Below, piece by piece: positions 43,801-57,534 of a DNA stretch of 64,000 nt. The notes beneath the pieces were generated by a model. The model worked only from the letters and a program-made list of their open reading frames with translations, was not told the origin of the DNA and made no database searches. The translations under genes and the position numbers were made by a program. This DNA is from Straminergon stramineum (taxonomy: Eukaryota > Streptophyta > Bryopsida > Hypnales > Calliergonaceae), in contig OY987270.1 in NCBI GenBank assembly GCA_963920665.1, forward strand, positions 14,100,019 to 14,164,018, read 5' to 3'. Position 1 is the first letter of the stretch, and each line of letters begins with the position of its first letter.

Positions 43801-44376
43801 TTAACCCCTAAATGTCCATAATCATCTGCAAAATTGACAATGTGAGAAAAATTATTATAAAGTTCAATTTGGAAGCATATTTTGGAACTAATATTCAAAG
43901 AATTTATAGATTTTGATTTGAAAATTCCATATGTATGGTTAGATTCACCAATGTTATCACCAATATTTTTTTATAAATCTTGAAAGAAAAATTCCAAAAT
44001 TCCTTCAAAATTCAATTTCAAAAAAAATAATATAATTTTTTTGAGTAAAATTTGTTGGAATGGATTTGAAATGAGGTTCTCTTCACAAGGTAGTTTTCTA
44101 AAATTTTTGTGTTTTCCAAATCTACAACCTCATTTTGGCAAATCCAATTTTGAACTAAAGTCAATGCAATTTGATCACTTGACATACTTGCACATTTGTC
44201 ATTTTAGAAAAATATGTACTCTAGTAATACCAAATCCAACCTTTAGATAGGACAACAACTTGATAAAGTATCTCCACAAATTAGAATAACTTTCATCAAA
44301 GCAATTAGGGGGATGAAACTTGAGTTTCAATCTATTCATCATCCCCAAAACATACATTGGTGCGCTTAGGGGTTAA
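43801..44376 (+). mobile_element. TTAA-family element, short copy
   Basis: TTAACCCCTAAATGTCC at the left and GCTTAGGGGTTAA at the right enclose 576 bases with no coding sequence. The left terminus is identical over 17 bases to the one at 52034. The inside differs from the 938-bp members, so it is a second subfamily or an internally deleted form. Confidence 0.55.
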
Positions 44377-44444
44377 GGGTATGATGGATGATAGAGAATC
44401 CCTTAATGGAAGATAGAAGTGTAGATGTCCATCTTGTCAATTCA

Positions 44445-45325
44445 TTTTCAAACATATTGATTAAATGCACAAGTTATTAGAATATATGACATACTTGATT
44501 TTTTTTAAATGTCTAAAGATAGAATTTTACCTTTGGGAATTAAGATGGGTTAGAAAAAACTACATTTTGAAGTTTAGGCACATTGAACTTACAATCAGTG
44601 AATATATTCACTCAAAAATTTTAAAACAATGTACTTGAACAAGTTAACCAAAGGATCCTATAGTTGGATCTATTAAAAAATATATGTTGATGAAGATTTT
44701 GACCTTGCTTTTGGGGAGGAGTATTTTGAAGTCTCTAACCATGAAAGAACTTTAGGTGCTAAAACTTATCTTTAGTGTGGATGGAATGATTCCCTTTAGT
44801 TTGGAATCTCATCCCTCTTGCATTCGAAATTGTCAACACTAAAGGGTCCATGCTCATGCATTTCGGAGCACTTCACCAAATAGTGAAATTAGGTTGCCCG
44901 TCAATAATTTCTCGACATTTGACACTAAATAAATATTTACAATTATAGTACAAGATTGAACTACTTTTGAATTACATTATAATTGGAATTGGGACTCATG
45001 AACCTCCATGTGTGCAAATGGTAATATCTGTAGAATTATTTGTTGACTTCGATGGCTTGTAAAGTAACTTTCTTGAGATAAGGCAATCTAATTGTTCAGG
45101 CAACCTAATTTAACCTAATTTAACTATTTAGTGTACATAATTCATGTTGCTCACCTCTTGCAAACTTTGCATTGGCATCAGTTTTTTAGAAATTGTTTCT
45201 TCAAGAGAAGAGTCTACAGGAATGATCTTGTTTGCCATTGGGCGGTGGATCAGCAACATGCCTGATGCCCAAGCTTATTATGGTAATAACTTATGCTTAT
45301 TTTGATTACCGTAATAGAGCATGTC
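44445..45325 (+). repeat. direct repeat, copy B (partner 41630-42535)
   Basis: This is the second copy of the direct repeat described for 41630-42535, about 2.8 kb downstream, with an AT-rich middle. It is non-coding. Confidence 0.65.
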
Positions 45326-48300
45326 CACTCGTGCTCACTATACTGGGCCAAAACTCCACGCTCCGGGCCCGGGGGCAAAAATAGACCACACCGTCACTCA
45401 AGGCACTGTTACCCAAGCTCCAGTCTCACCACATTTTCTGTGAGACATATACTAGTACAATGAGCCGAATGTGGAGGTCTAGCCAAGGGTGAATGAAAAA
45501 AAAGCCCCCCTATTTTCTGCTTGATTAATCTATTTCTTTACACCCCTCATAGCTGATATGGGGCTTTTGATTGCAAATATGAAATCAAAATTTGCAACTT
45601 TTTTCATGCCATTCAAATAAAACATTCTTGCGTTTTCTAGAGGGGTAAAATGAGGGGGCAAAATGGTCCCCACATTCGGCTTGTTGCACTACTATAGACT
45701 TGACTGAATGAAGGAGTATTTGTTGGAGCCTGGAGTTGACCTACTTCTAAGCATTGAATGTGCATGTAATCTTCGGTGAGTTACTCTTTTCATAATGGTG
45801 GCGTGAGCTTGCATGCGTTGAACTCACCCAAAATAGTTCCCAATCCATCTAGCACTTAATGTAAAATGGAATTAGGAATTCGCACTCATGCGACTGTTGA
45901 ATTTTTTAAATTTTTTCTCCTCATAAAGATAGGTGTGAGAAACAATGAGAGCATTTGAAATAATATATTTTTGACGAAGCATTAGAAAAAATATGAATCC
46001 TCTAAGGGGCTATGAGTCCCCGACAATAGGGATTGGCAAGGACCAGTGGCCAAAAAAAAATATTCGAATAAATAAATAAAAAAATAAATAATTTCTAAAA
46101 TTTTTTTCCCCTGGCCAAAGAATTGCAAAGCCTCATTCACGTGGCACAATTTGATTCAAGAATTAAAAAAATATGAAAAAAAAAATTAAAACATTAATCT
46201 TAAAATAAATTAAAAATTAAAAAATTGTGAGATCTGATGTGGCATTAGGGCGACCATGTCAGATTGCTATTATTATTTTAAGATTATTTTTATTATTTAT
46301 TATTATTTTAAAATATGAAATTTTTTTTTTATTGTGGTACTATTCATCATTGATGATGAATAGTGACTACTATTCCTCAAAGGGGCTATGCGTTCCTTTG
46401 AGGGGAACTTCTTAAAGGTAAGCAACCCCTTTGAGGGCTGAAATCTTTTCTAATGTATGAATTTGCTATGAATTTTTGAAGTGTTTAGCCCATCATGGCC
46501 CAAAAGAGTTTGTAGACTACCCCCAAACCAACAAAATTTGTATCCATCATACTCATCTTACACACCTAAAGCAATCACAATAATTTCTAATGTGAAAGGC
46601 CTAAGAAAATCACTTCCTACAATGAAATTACATTGAGAAGTTAGAAGTTCCTAATCAACTCACTAATCACTCCATTACTATCAAGTAAGATATTGATTGT
46701 GGTCCAAATCTCATTTACTAATAAAACCCATGATGGGGTCTGAAAAAACCCATAATGAGGTCATTCCATAGGTGTCCACTATGGGGTCTTCTAACCTCAA
46801 TGGGCTGTTCTACCTTATCACCAACCTTGGGTTTGCTTGAGGAACAATATTAATTCTAGTGCATTGAACTCACTGGCTCACGATATAGGGCCTTGGCTGC
46901 TTGGGCACGCTGTCGTTTGAGGAGGTCTCCGTATCAAGATTCCCATGGCCATTTGGTCATGCTCTTAGACCATCTCCACTAGTTGTGCTACAAAGACACG
47001 TTAAAGGATTTAGCATGACTTGTGGAGATGTGGTGTCTAGTGTTCTTAAAACTGGCTAAATTGCGCCAAAAATCTACCAAAAAAATGGGAAGCCAGATCT
47101 CTATAATGAAAAAAAAATTGAAAATGGAGATTTGAGCCACATTTTTTGACAAAAATGTAGATTTGTTGGTAGGAGTACGAAATGGACAAAAAGTTGGTAA
47201 CTTTCATTGGATAGGTCGACAGCTTTGTTGTCACATTGGCGCGATTTGGAGCATTCGTGAGGGAGCATGGCGGCGCCATTACAACCATCCATTTTGCCAT
47301 CACCTTCTCCCTCCTACTCCTCTCCCTACAAATCTTGTGTAGCACTATTGCTGAACTTGTTGGTTCTTTCTGAGCGTCCTTAGCGAGAGTTAATGTAGCT
47401 TGTAGTGTGTGTTAATTGTGTTTATTCTCTGTTTAATGTGTGTTTAAGCTTGTCTTCAATACTCGTCACCGTTGTTGTGATTCCCTGCCTCAAAAAACTT
47501 ATTCGTTCTTTAAACTTACATGGCAACATATTCTGTTCTTTGAGATTTTGAGTGAGAGAGACTTAGAGTGTTTGAGACTTTGAGTGACTGAGTGTGTAAC
47601 AACTCTGATTTCCAAATTCCAATGAGCCACTTCCAAGCTATTGTGAAATTCTTGGAGACTTGGAGGCACGCATTGTCTCTGTTGCATTCATTGCAATTAG
47701 GAACTGGTTTTCTTGAGAAATGTGGACTCATGATCTTTGGATTTGTTGTTGGCTAACCTAGCTTGCTGCAACTTCAAATATAATCTCTCCCCCCACTCAG
47801 CTTTCACCTTGCCTATGATATTTCATTGATCTAGCATTGCTCGTGCACTTCACTTGCTTTGTTGTTGAATTGCATTTGTCTTTATGCTTAAGTTGCTTCA
47901 CTTTGATCTAGAGTTCTAGACTTGCTTGTTTTGGAGGTACTGCTCTCTCGGTCGTTGGTTGAGTAGGTTCCATGGTGCCTTGATTATAGCTTCCATAAAA
48001 CTTTAGGCCTTTAGGGTGCATTGCTTTGGTTCTAGTTGTAACACCAATGACATTGGTAAGTATCTCAAGCCAAATACTTCTGGTCAACAGGCAATGGAGA
48101 TTGACAACATCACACAAGTATCGGAGACGTGCCTCTCGTAGTCGATTTGCCGTCCAATTGCTCGCGATCCACCTTTTGAAGATATTCTTGCATCCCCAAT
48201 GGTTATTGATCTGGCGATTGAAAGTGACAGTAACCGATGCATGACGGGGAAGAGGAAGAAGGTGAACCCTAATTCCATTCCGCGGAAGAGAAGTAAGTCA

Positions 48301-48366
48301 GATGTGCCATCGCTTATGTGGTGGTAGTAGGAGGTGTGGGCATGCAAATTTGCCTAGGCAGAGGGC
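45326..48366. other. transposon-derived DNA upstream of the hAT relic
   Basis: A GAGCATGTCCACTCGTGCTC boundary motif at 45315 opens a stretch of mixed composition. A perfect short palindrome, CTATTCATCA-TTGA-TGATGAATAG, lies near 46340-46363. 46960-48366 has mixed composition and may be the 5' part of the hAT element, but no coding exon is recognisable. Confidence 0.35.
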
Positions 48367-50659
48367 ATGTTTGATGGAAACGAGGATCTAACTAGAGTCA
48401 TCTGCCAAAGCTACACGACTATGACAGGAAGGAAGAAAGTGATGGTCTCAAAGCTTGATAACTTGGAGAAACATGAAGGTAATTATACTTGTAGGAAGGG
48501 TGGCGTGATGTTGCCACATCTAAGGAAGGTCAACACATTCTTTAAGCTTGATTGCAAGCATGCAAAGCACTGCAAGTTGTGGGCAATCCATAAGCCTGAG
48601 TTCAGTGTAGTAAATCAACTGACTGCCGATATGGAGGGCGAGTTCAAGAGGAGGGGAGTCCAATTCTCTACCCTCTTTTGTCTTCTTACTCATGGCCGTC
48701 CTATGTGCGACTTTGAAAGGGAGCAGTACTTGCTCAAGCATTTGAAATTGAAGAATTTGCCTAGGAAGCATTGGTTGGAATCCACTCGTTGGGAGATGAG
48801 TGACCATATTCACGCATGCATTCTAACAAAAACAAAGTCTATTGTGTAGTCTACGAGAGTTATTTCCCTGAGTGCTAATGAGGTCACTACGGTGGATAAT
48901 TCCTCCTAGATCGTTGTTCATGTCTATGTTGTTGATGGTTGGGAATGAGTGCTTCACCTTTTGCATTTGTCCTGTATGTCTGAAAATGGCACTGCATACC
49001 ATCGTACTGATGTCATAATGCATGCCTTGAATAATGAAGGTGGTCTCACTCATGAGGAGATTGCTGGGAAACTTGTGTGTTTTGACGCTGACGGTGTTAG
49101 TACCTTTCAAGGTGCCAAATCCGGGGTGACAACCCAATTCTGGGACAAATGGGCTCCCTTTAATCTAGGAGCCATCTATGTCAATCACCATGTCAACTTG
49201 GTCATTGAGACTTTGTCGAAGTATTCGCTTGTTTCTAGGCTTGAGGGCCTTTTCCTATTGGTGAACTCTTATTTTTGTTGTAGTAATCAAAGACTTGATG
49301 AGTTGTTGAAGCTCATAAATCTCATGGAAACTAAAGGATCTAAAATGGTACACAACGTGAAGACAAGGTAGATCTCCATATGGAGTCCAGCGTAGTAAAT
49401 TCTACAAGAGTACACAACACTTCTTGTAAAAATGAGAGTTGCCCAGGAAGTTGACATGATGGTAGGACCTAGGTAGTGGGTACAAATCTGTGGCCGAGGT
49501 TGGTGACAATTTCGACATTCTATTTGATATTGAAGTGCTTCTATCGCTTTGCAGCTTCATTCCACTTGTAAATGCAATTCATTGCTTGATCAAGCTCTCT
49601 CAAGCACGTGACGTATTTGTTTGTGACTTTCTCCAAGCTGTGAAAGTGTGCCAATAGGAACTGGCTCCGTTGTTCATTGATGGGAATACTGCCTTCAATA
49701 AGGAGGACTTCCCTTGATATAATGATTTGATCTCTTTGGTGTGCAAGGAACTTCCCTTGCAGTAGAAGGAGCTCTCTGGAGATAGTGGCATCTGTCATCT
49801 TCTATTCAATTTAAAGGTAACTATGGTGTGTGCTCATTGCCATGACTACCAAACTGTTGAACACATTTTTGTCACCCAATAAGACTTTAACCGCATCCCA
49901 GATTTAGTAGAGCACCAATTTTCAAATATGGATTTTCTTTTTTTATTCCAATTTTTTTTTCTTTTTTTCTTTTAGTTGGATGCCACATTGCCGCAATGAT
50001 TGTTGCATTCATGTTCAAATTGTTTTGTAAGTGACTTCATTGACTCATGTCCCTTGTTGTGTGATTGACTACTTGCAAATATTGCACAAGCTTTGTCTAC
50101 TGAATTGGACTAGCACTTTCCTCAACAGGAATTACTCGACGCTTTTGGGATAATTTATCCCCAATATTGGATGCAAGAAGGGGATGAGGCGAGCTTTGCC
50201 CACCACTTGTCTATACTCAAAAGTTTTTACTGGGACACCAAAAAAGTGAACAGGGGTGAACCCTTGAATTTAGGCGGCACGCCTCAAACCACCCCTGAAT
50301 TGCTTTCAGCATCTAATTTTGATTTGCAACAAGGTTTATTTATAGTAACCATACAAGCAAATGCTGAGGCAACTTGTGGCTCACCGTTGGATGTAAATCT
50401 GGTGACCAAGTTGTGGCACAGACTTGTACAGTTGCGCCACTTGTGTAAGCTCATTTCTGAATATTTTAAAGTTGCTGAAATTGGATGTTGCTTGGTCTTA
50501 GGGTTTGTAGAGGATGAGAGATGCTTTTCATCTTTGAAATTCTTGAAATCCTACCATAGAAATAGATTGGATAAGCACCTACCCTTCGTTGTGCAAATGT
50601 TTGGCCAATGGTATTTTTCCCTAGAAAATTTTCCTTACAAGGAAGCTATAAATTTCTAG
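48367..50659 (+). pseudogene. degenerate hAT-superfamily transposase
   Basis: Open pieces at 48367-48846, 48949-49368 (same frame) and 50171-50656 (another frame) together resemble an hAT transposase of the type with a DADGVSTFQG block. In order: a zinc-finger-like Cys-rich start, a linker with KHWLESTRWEMSD, the DDE core with FDADGV near 49081, and the C-terminal dimerisation block around VEDERCFSSLKF (from about 50507). Breaks seen: in-frame stops at 48847, 48907, 48946 and 49369, and a frame change before 50171. Where the family has SCDE, this copy reads SANE, so the first catalytic Asp seems lost. It cannot make an active enzyme. Terminal inverted repeats and an 8-bp duplication were looked for and not found. 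Confidence 0.75.
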
Positions 50660-52033
50660 AAATCTGCTATCAAGGTCGGCAAGCAAGGAGATCTCTGAAG
50701 TATCAGACGCACAGTGTTATCCTTTTTTAGTTTCCATACTTGCTTCCAAATATTTCTTTAGTTTTCATAAAATTTAGCTAGCTTAGCTGCTCATGTTTCC
50801 TTAACAACATTTTCTTCTAGGTGACGATGAGAGTTTGCACGAGCTGCATGGGATCATCTTTTGGACCACAATTGGAGATGTAAGAGTGTAGGTCTGCGGG
50901 ACTCATTGATTGCTGCACCTTGACTTTGTTTGGGAAGTGGGGAACTGGGAACAATTCTAACCATTGCAACTTGAAAACTAATGTGGCTTGTATGTTTGTG
51001 TGCAAAACACCAATACTACATTTGGGGCAGTCTTGCAATTGCAAAAAGGGTTCAATTTCCTTGTTGGTGATATTGTTTATTATTGTTAACTTTTAAAGTG
51101 ATAAATTGGAAAAACTTACTTAATAACTCTCCAATCTCCACTGCACAAAATTTCAACATGAATATAAACCGCAATACCTTCATGCAAAAGTTGTCAATTT
51201 GTGCCAATTGTATATGACACTTAGCAATTACCCTAAACACAAAACACAAAAAATAGCATCATTGCACTTCCAACTTTTGTTCAAAGTCACAAGTTCTGCA
51301 AAAGTGAAAAAAAAATGTAGTTAAAATGCCATGTTTTCCAAACACTTTTATATCCCTATTTTTCCTGAAAAATTAAAATGGTCGCGGAAATAGCTCCTTT
51401 TCGACACAAAAATAGCCTTCAAGCTAATTAGCCTATATTCATTTTGGGAATAGTAGTGGCGTCCCACCAATCTTGGACATTTTTGTTTTTGAGCACATGC
51501 CACTCCGAAATGCACACCCCACATTGGGAAATTGCAGTGCCAAATTGTTTGACTCTATGTCACATTAACCCCTAAAGTTCTTTGACTATGTTTCACCAAA
51601 CAAGAACGATGCAACCATGAAACTCTATCCCAATCATAACACTAACAAACTCATACAGTTTATATTCTTGTAATAGAAGAAAAATTTGAAGAAAATTTAA
51701 TTTAAATTTTGATTTATTTATAATAAATAGTTTTATACCATGTTTCATATGTTACAATAAGTCCTCTAAATTATACATGATATACATAATATATAGGATA
51801 GCTGAACCTATTCTTGCACATTTTACCCTTTGATGCACCAACATCTATATAATGGACAATGAACAGATTGTAAGCCTTCTCTTGACTACATCCCATACAA
51901 TTTTTCATCCATTCAAATTTTCCTTTGTTCTTGTGTTAGTTGACTACCATTTGTATGGTATGGATTTTCAAAATAAGATATTGTGATTTTTTTTAAATGA
52001 AAAAATTCGTTTATGTCAAGTTTCATTCTTAGT
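50660..52033. other. AT-rich DNA with a TTAA-family left end
   Basis: No gene is seen. TTAACCCCTAAAGTTCTTTG at 51565-51584, followed by ACTATGTTTCACCAAA, matches the reverse complement of the right end of the nested element at 34080. It is therefore the end of another member whose other terminus is lost. Confidence 0.45.
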
Positions 52034-52734
52034 TTAACCCCTAAATGTCCAACCATCCAAAAAGTGAATGATGTACAAAATCAAACATAGTTTTCTCATC
52101 CATCATTGACTTTTTGCAGTGTGTATTTTTTTAATATATATTTTATGGGAAGTCAGCTTCATACATGTGTAATCCGAATAGAAAGGGGATAATTTGTGAA
52201 ATTTTTATGCCTCATTTCATGTAGTGATCCATCCAAAATTTCAAATGATTTCAATGAAAAAGTGCTCTTAAAAAAGTCAACTCATAAAATTAAGCAACCA
52301 AATTTTTTTGAAAAATCACAACATTTAGAGTATTACATTTCAACCAATTACAACAAATTTCATATACAAATTTTCAATATCTTATTTGTCGCGAGCCGTA
52401 ATCTTAGAAGTCACCATGTTAGTATTTATAAGGGTATAACTATATAGAATTTTTCAAAATTCTTTATAGGCAAAAAGGATTAGAACCCTCTTAGCCTAAA
52501 CATCTCCCTAACACTGAATGGATGCTCCAGGTAATCCATAACGGAATCTAGGACAGATCCGGATTCCGGAAACCCGGATAGCGACAGCCTACTGTCTAGA
52601 CTTCTGGTCTAGAAATAGGAACCCGTTACGGGTGAATGGTCCACTTTAGGAACGGTCGGTATTTTGACGGGTACTTAACCCCGCCACTCCCATTTGTTCT
52701 TCACTACAACAAAACGGGTGTTTTATGACTGCAA

Positions 52735-53580
52735 AAAATGACTGCAATGAGTCGTAAAATCTCAAAATATGACTTAGACAGAAAACATTGTAGATGACGC
52801 GCGATATGACTGGGTCTAGTCATTACCGACTAGTCAAATTTTTCATGAGTCATATTTGCAGTCATTTGTATTGGGGGTATACTTAGCCGTATATTGCCTA
52901 TGTGGCGTATATGTTGACTATCCTTGGAGTCTTGACTTTTCCTTGAATTGCCTGGGCAAAAGAAAAAAAAGTCTACGTGGCATATGACTCCATGTAGTCA
53001 TATTTTTGGCTGACGTGGAATATGACTACGTTGAGTCATATTTTTGGTTGATGTGAAAAATGACTCTCATGAGTCATATTTTTTGTCAATGTGAAAAATG
53101 ACTCTCATGAGTCATATTCTCTATATGTTGATGTAAAAATGACTCTAGTGGGTCGTATTTTTTGTTGATGTGGAATATGACCTTCATGAGTCATATTTTT
53201 GGTTGATGTGAAAAATGACTCTCGTGAGTCATATTTTTTGTGATTATGAAAAATGACTCTTATGAGTCATATACTCTACATGTTGATGTAAAAATGACTC
53301 TAAAAAGTCATAATTTTTTCTTGATGTGGAATATGACCTTTATGAGTCATAATTTTATTGATGTGAGATATGACTAATGTAAGTCATATTTTAGTTCATG
53401 TAGTAGTTCACATGGAATATTACTTGTAATTTTATGATTGAATGTAGTCATAATTTTAAAAGTATAGAGTCACATTAATAATATGATTATGAGCATTATA
53501 TAACTACAACAAGTTATATTTTGGCTAAGATATATTATAAAATATGACTTAAGCAAGTAATATTTGTAACTAGGGTGACT
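52735..53580. repeat. left subterminal array of the CACTA element
   Basis: About twenty-five copies of ATGACT or its complement AGTCAT are packed in 850 bases, many as the near-palindrome ATGACTCTCATGAGTCAT. In known CACTA elements such arrays bind the TnpA-type protein and hold the ends together. That role is inferred here. Confidence 0.8.
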
Positions 53581-54029
53581 TGAGGTTTATAGTAGCTTTT
53601 GTCATAAACTACAATCACATTCCATACATTCTAAATCGACTGGAGGCGTTGCAATCATGCATCAACAAGGTTTAGCAGCTAAATAAATGACTCCATCAAA
53701 TAAAAATTGAGTACATATGATGATTTTTGAGATGCATAAGAGACAATCATATTAAAGAGAGAAAATGCCATAAAAAATGTGACTCTTTTCAATGGCATTT
53801 ATTAGTCACTAACACAAAACATATGACAATGACACTCAATAAGTGTATATTCCTATAAGTTGTAGGACCTATATTTCTTACTGAAATTTGAAGAAGTTGC
53901 TTCTCAAGTGTTGTAAATAGCCTCCGATAACTTCAATCTAGCTTTAAGTGCCTACATATACAATGAAGGAGATTAATTTTTAGTGAATGAACAATATAGC
54001 TCAACCTTCAAAGATTTAAGGCAACAAAA

Positions 54030-54985
54030 AATATGAAACACAAGTTTAAAGTAAGAAAAATTCATAACCACTATATCTTTAGAAAACATAAATAACTAAG
54101 AAGAAATAACAACAATAGTGATAAAAGAAACAAGAACTAGAAGGTGGCAAGTGTTAAGAGGTAATAATAAACAAGAAGAAGTAAGAATTAAGGTGCTACA
54201 AAACAAAACAAGAGACACAACTTAAGATGCAATAAAATACAATAAAATGCAACAAATAACAAGAGAAAATAAGAACTAAAAGGCAACAAGAAGCAACAAG
54301 AAATATGATTTAAGATGCAATAAATAACAAGAAGAAGAAAGAACTAAGATGCAACAAGAAGCAACAAAAAAACACAATTTAAGATGCAATCAAATGCAAT
54401 AAATAACAAGAAAAAAAAAGAATTAAAAAAAACAAGAAACACAAGTTAAAATGAATAAAAAAGAAATTAAAAGTAACAATTAGGAAGTAACAAAAGACAA
54501 GAACTAGGAAGCAAAAATTAAGATGAATCAAGAAGAAACTACAAACAAGAATCAAGAACTAAGAAGCAAAAAAAGTAGAAACTAAGAAGCAAGAATTATG
54601 ATGTAATAAGAAGAAACTACAAACAAGAATCAAGAACTAAGAAACAAAAAAAGTAGGAACTAAGAAACAAGAATTAAGAAGTAACAAGAAGAAACTACAA
54701 ACAAGAATCAAAAACTAAAAAGAAACAAAAATTAAGAACTAGGAAGTAAGAATTAAGAGGTAATAAGAAGAAATTAGAAGGAAAGATCAAGAACTAAAAA
54801 CCAAAGATCAAGAACTAAGAAGCAACAAAAAGTAAGAACTAGGAAACAAGAATTAAGAGGTAAGAAGAAGAAACTAGAAGCAAAGATCAAGAACTAAAAA
54901 GAAACAAAAAGTAAGGACTAGGAGGCAAGAAGAACCAAGAGCTAGAAAACAACAAGAAGCAAAACGTAAGAGACAACAAAAAACA
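54030..54985 (+). repeat. purine-rich degenerate tandem array inside the CACTA element
   Basis: Nearly 1 kb is built from A- and G-rich words such as AACAAGAACTAAGAAGCAA. The clearest higher-order unit is about 60 bases (ACTACAAACAAGAATCAAGA) between 54538 and 54720. Pyrimidines are scarce on the plus strand. It is non-coding. Confidence 0.75.
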
Positions 54986-55004
54986 AGGAAGAAAAAGAAG
55001 AAAT

Positions 55005-55150
55005 GGCGGCTAGGGTTTCAAAACCCTAAATCAATGGCGGCTACATAGAAGTGGCGGCTAGGGTTTTAAAACTCTAGTCATGCACATGACTTGTTCTAGT
55101 CATGCACATGATTTGTTCTAGTCATGCGACTTGATCTAGTCATGCGAGTC
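55005..55150 (+). repeat. GGCGGCTAGGGTTT palindrome and CTAGTCATG array in the CACTA element
   Basis: ATGGCGGCTAGGGTTTCAAA and AACCCTAAATC form an inverted pair, and GGCGGCTAGGGTTTTAAAAC repeats the motif 50 bases later. AACCCTA is the core of plant telo-box promoter elements. Next come four copies of TCTAGTCATGC at spacings of 18-25 bases (55074-55143). This may be a fragment of a captured gene's 5' region. Confidence 0.5.
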
Positions 55151-57530
55151 AATAAATATGATTATACTAAGCAATTAAGTTATTTCAACAACAAAATTTG
55201 CTACAAAGTGGATGTATGTTGCAATACAACTCTACAAAATGTATAGAGGGAAGTTACAAGGCCTTAAGCACCTATAGTTATAGCAAAAAAAAGTTATGCA
55301 TGAATCAAATTATCTACGTCCATGCACTAAGTATATAAGAGCAAAAGTATTTTATAAAGACAATATTGAAAAACATCTTTGAATTTCTTAAAAGGGATTA
55401 TGTTTTTATAGTCTATATCTTTGTAAAAACATCCAAACAACCATTTTTTAATTGCAATTCAACCATGTATATCACAGTAAGCTTCAATCTTCATATAAAT
55501 AATTCTATAACTTCTAAACAACCCTATAGAGATTCTTTATAAATACGGCTTATATGACATTACGGAGAACCTTTCTAAAAAAGAAACAAACTTCAATACA
55601 TAATATATATGAGTGTTTTATCTATATCCTTGAGACAAAATAAACACAACTATATTTTTTGTTGTTGAACTTCAAATCCTAAGTTGGATATTTAAATATT
55701 GTTCAATGGGTATTCTAAGCAATGAACAATTTTTCTCTAATGATAAACTATAAGTGATTCACATCTAAACTAAAACACACTCAAACTATAAAAGTTAAAG
55801 GTTTTAGATGGTTTTGGCCAATCAAGGTCAAAACTCTAGACTTCCAAATCCTAGTTGAGAAATTTTAAAATTTATTAATTTAAGTTGTAGAACGTTGCAC
55901 GCCTATTCTAAAATCGTAAAGATATTTGTAAGGAAATGTTTTTAGCAAAAAAATATAGATGGATGAAGGTTTGTTTTTAATTTATCCTTCAAGATTTCAT
56001 CCAACATTTTCTCTTAGCCTATAATTTCAAATTCATTCATACTTTCAAAATTGAATTCTAAATGTCATTAAATTTCAAGTTTCCTTTTTTACTTGAATTG
56101 GATGAACTTTGGTATTTTTTATCCAAAACTAATGCCATAGATTATCTAGTTTCATCGTACTCTATCTTCCATAATTTTTTTCTATTTTTTAAAGTGTGAT
56201 ATGTTACTGGAATCCTCTACAAATTAACGAAGTATTCTTGAATTTCAAATTGGGTTTAATAAATTCTTAGAGGTTTGATTTAAACCTCTAATTTCTAGCA
56301 TAACTATAGTTTCTACAAGAAAAGAATAAACTAAGTGCTAAATTTAAGGACATGCCTTGGAATTTGTTTCCACAACATCCCTATTCTTCAACATGTATAT
56401 TGTAATTGTATCATGAAGTGTGCTTTAATCCATTTTTGTTACATTTTTTGTGTTTTTGGATACAACTTAAATAACAACTTTTACAACAAGGAGTATAAAT
56501 TAGATATATGATCTCATTCTTTTCTTTCAACCTATTTCTTTCAACTTTTCCCTCTTGACTTTCTTCAAATTATTTTCAACATTTTTTGTTTTTTTCCTTC
56601 ATTTTTTGAAATGGTTTAGAATTGCAATCTTTGACTTCTACTACTATTAATTGATTTCTAATTACTCTAAGAATCAAAAAATTGTAATAACATCAACCTC
56701 ATAAGTGATAAATAAATATCTATTTAAGACTTGAAAAATTCATTTGATCAACTACATGTATTATAATCAACAATCTTTGTTTAATACGTAGTCAAATCCT
56801 TATAAGGGGGTCATATTAGTCTCCTAACCATGTCCAAAGCTTGGAGTAGCAACTTGGAACCTACGCTTCTTCTTCAAACACTTAGAGACTTTAAACACAA
56901 ATCGCACTCCTTACTTATTCTTGCTCCATGGCCACTCAAGCATGAATTTTTCTCCCACTGTTCTTTCTTCTCTTAGGATTAGATTTTTTCCAATCTTCAA
57001 GTAATTTTTCTAAACTCTATAGCCTTCAATCTACATTACTAGTTTAAATGCATTAGATTTCACTTCGCATTAGCCATCACAATCACTTAACATAATTAGC
57101 AAATTCCACAGCAAATTCCAATAGTAAATCAAGGTAGGCCCGATTTCTATCTTGGATTCTCAAACTTAGTCCTACCTTGGTGCTTTGGTTTGTCCATAGA
57201 CTTTTATTCCTCTCTAATTTTTTCTTAAATACTCAAATAAAAATTGATTATCTCCTATTATTAATTGTTTTATTCCTCTTTATTTCTTTTCTAATTCCTA
57301 TAAAAATTTTAAATATATTAATTGAAATATAAACATGTGCCATCCCAAATTATTTGGATATTAATTCTGTAATAGACACATCATACAAAAGAAAAGAATT
57401 TTTTTAGTAGGTATTAAACAAAGTCATCCCAAGGAATGGCCTCTAGGGACAAAATATAGAAGACCCATCTTAGATTGCCAACCTTTTTCTTAGGCTCCCA
57501 CCAAAGAAACAAAAAATAACTACCAAAGAA
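55151..57530. other. AT-rich interior of the CACTA element
   Basis: No open frame, repeat array or captured gene is recognisable. Composition is uniformly AT-rich. Confidence 0.5.
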
Positions 57531-57534
57531 ATGT

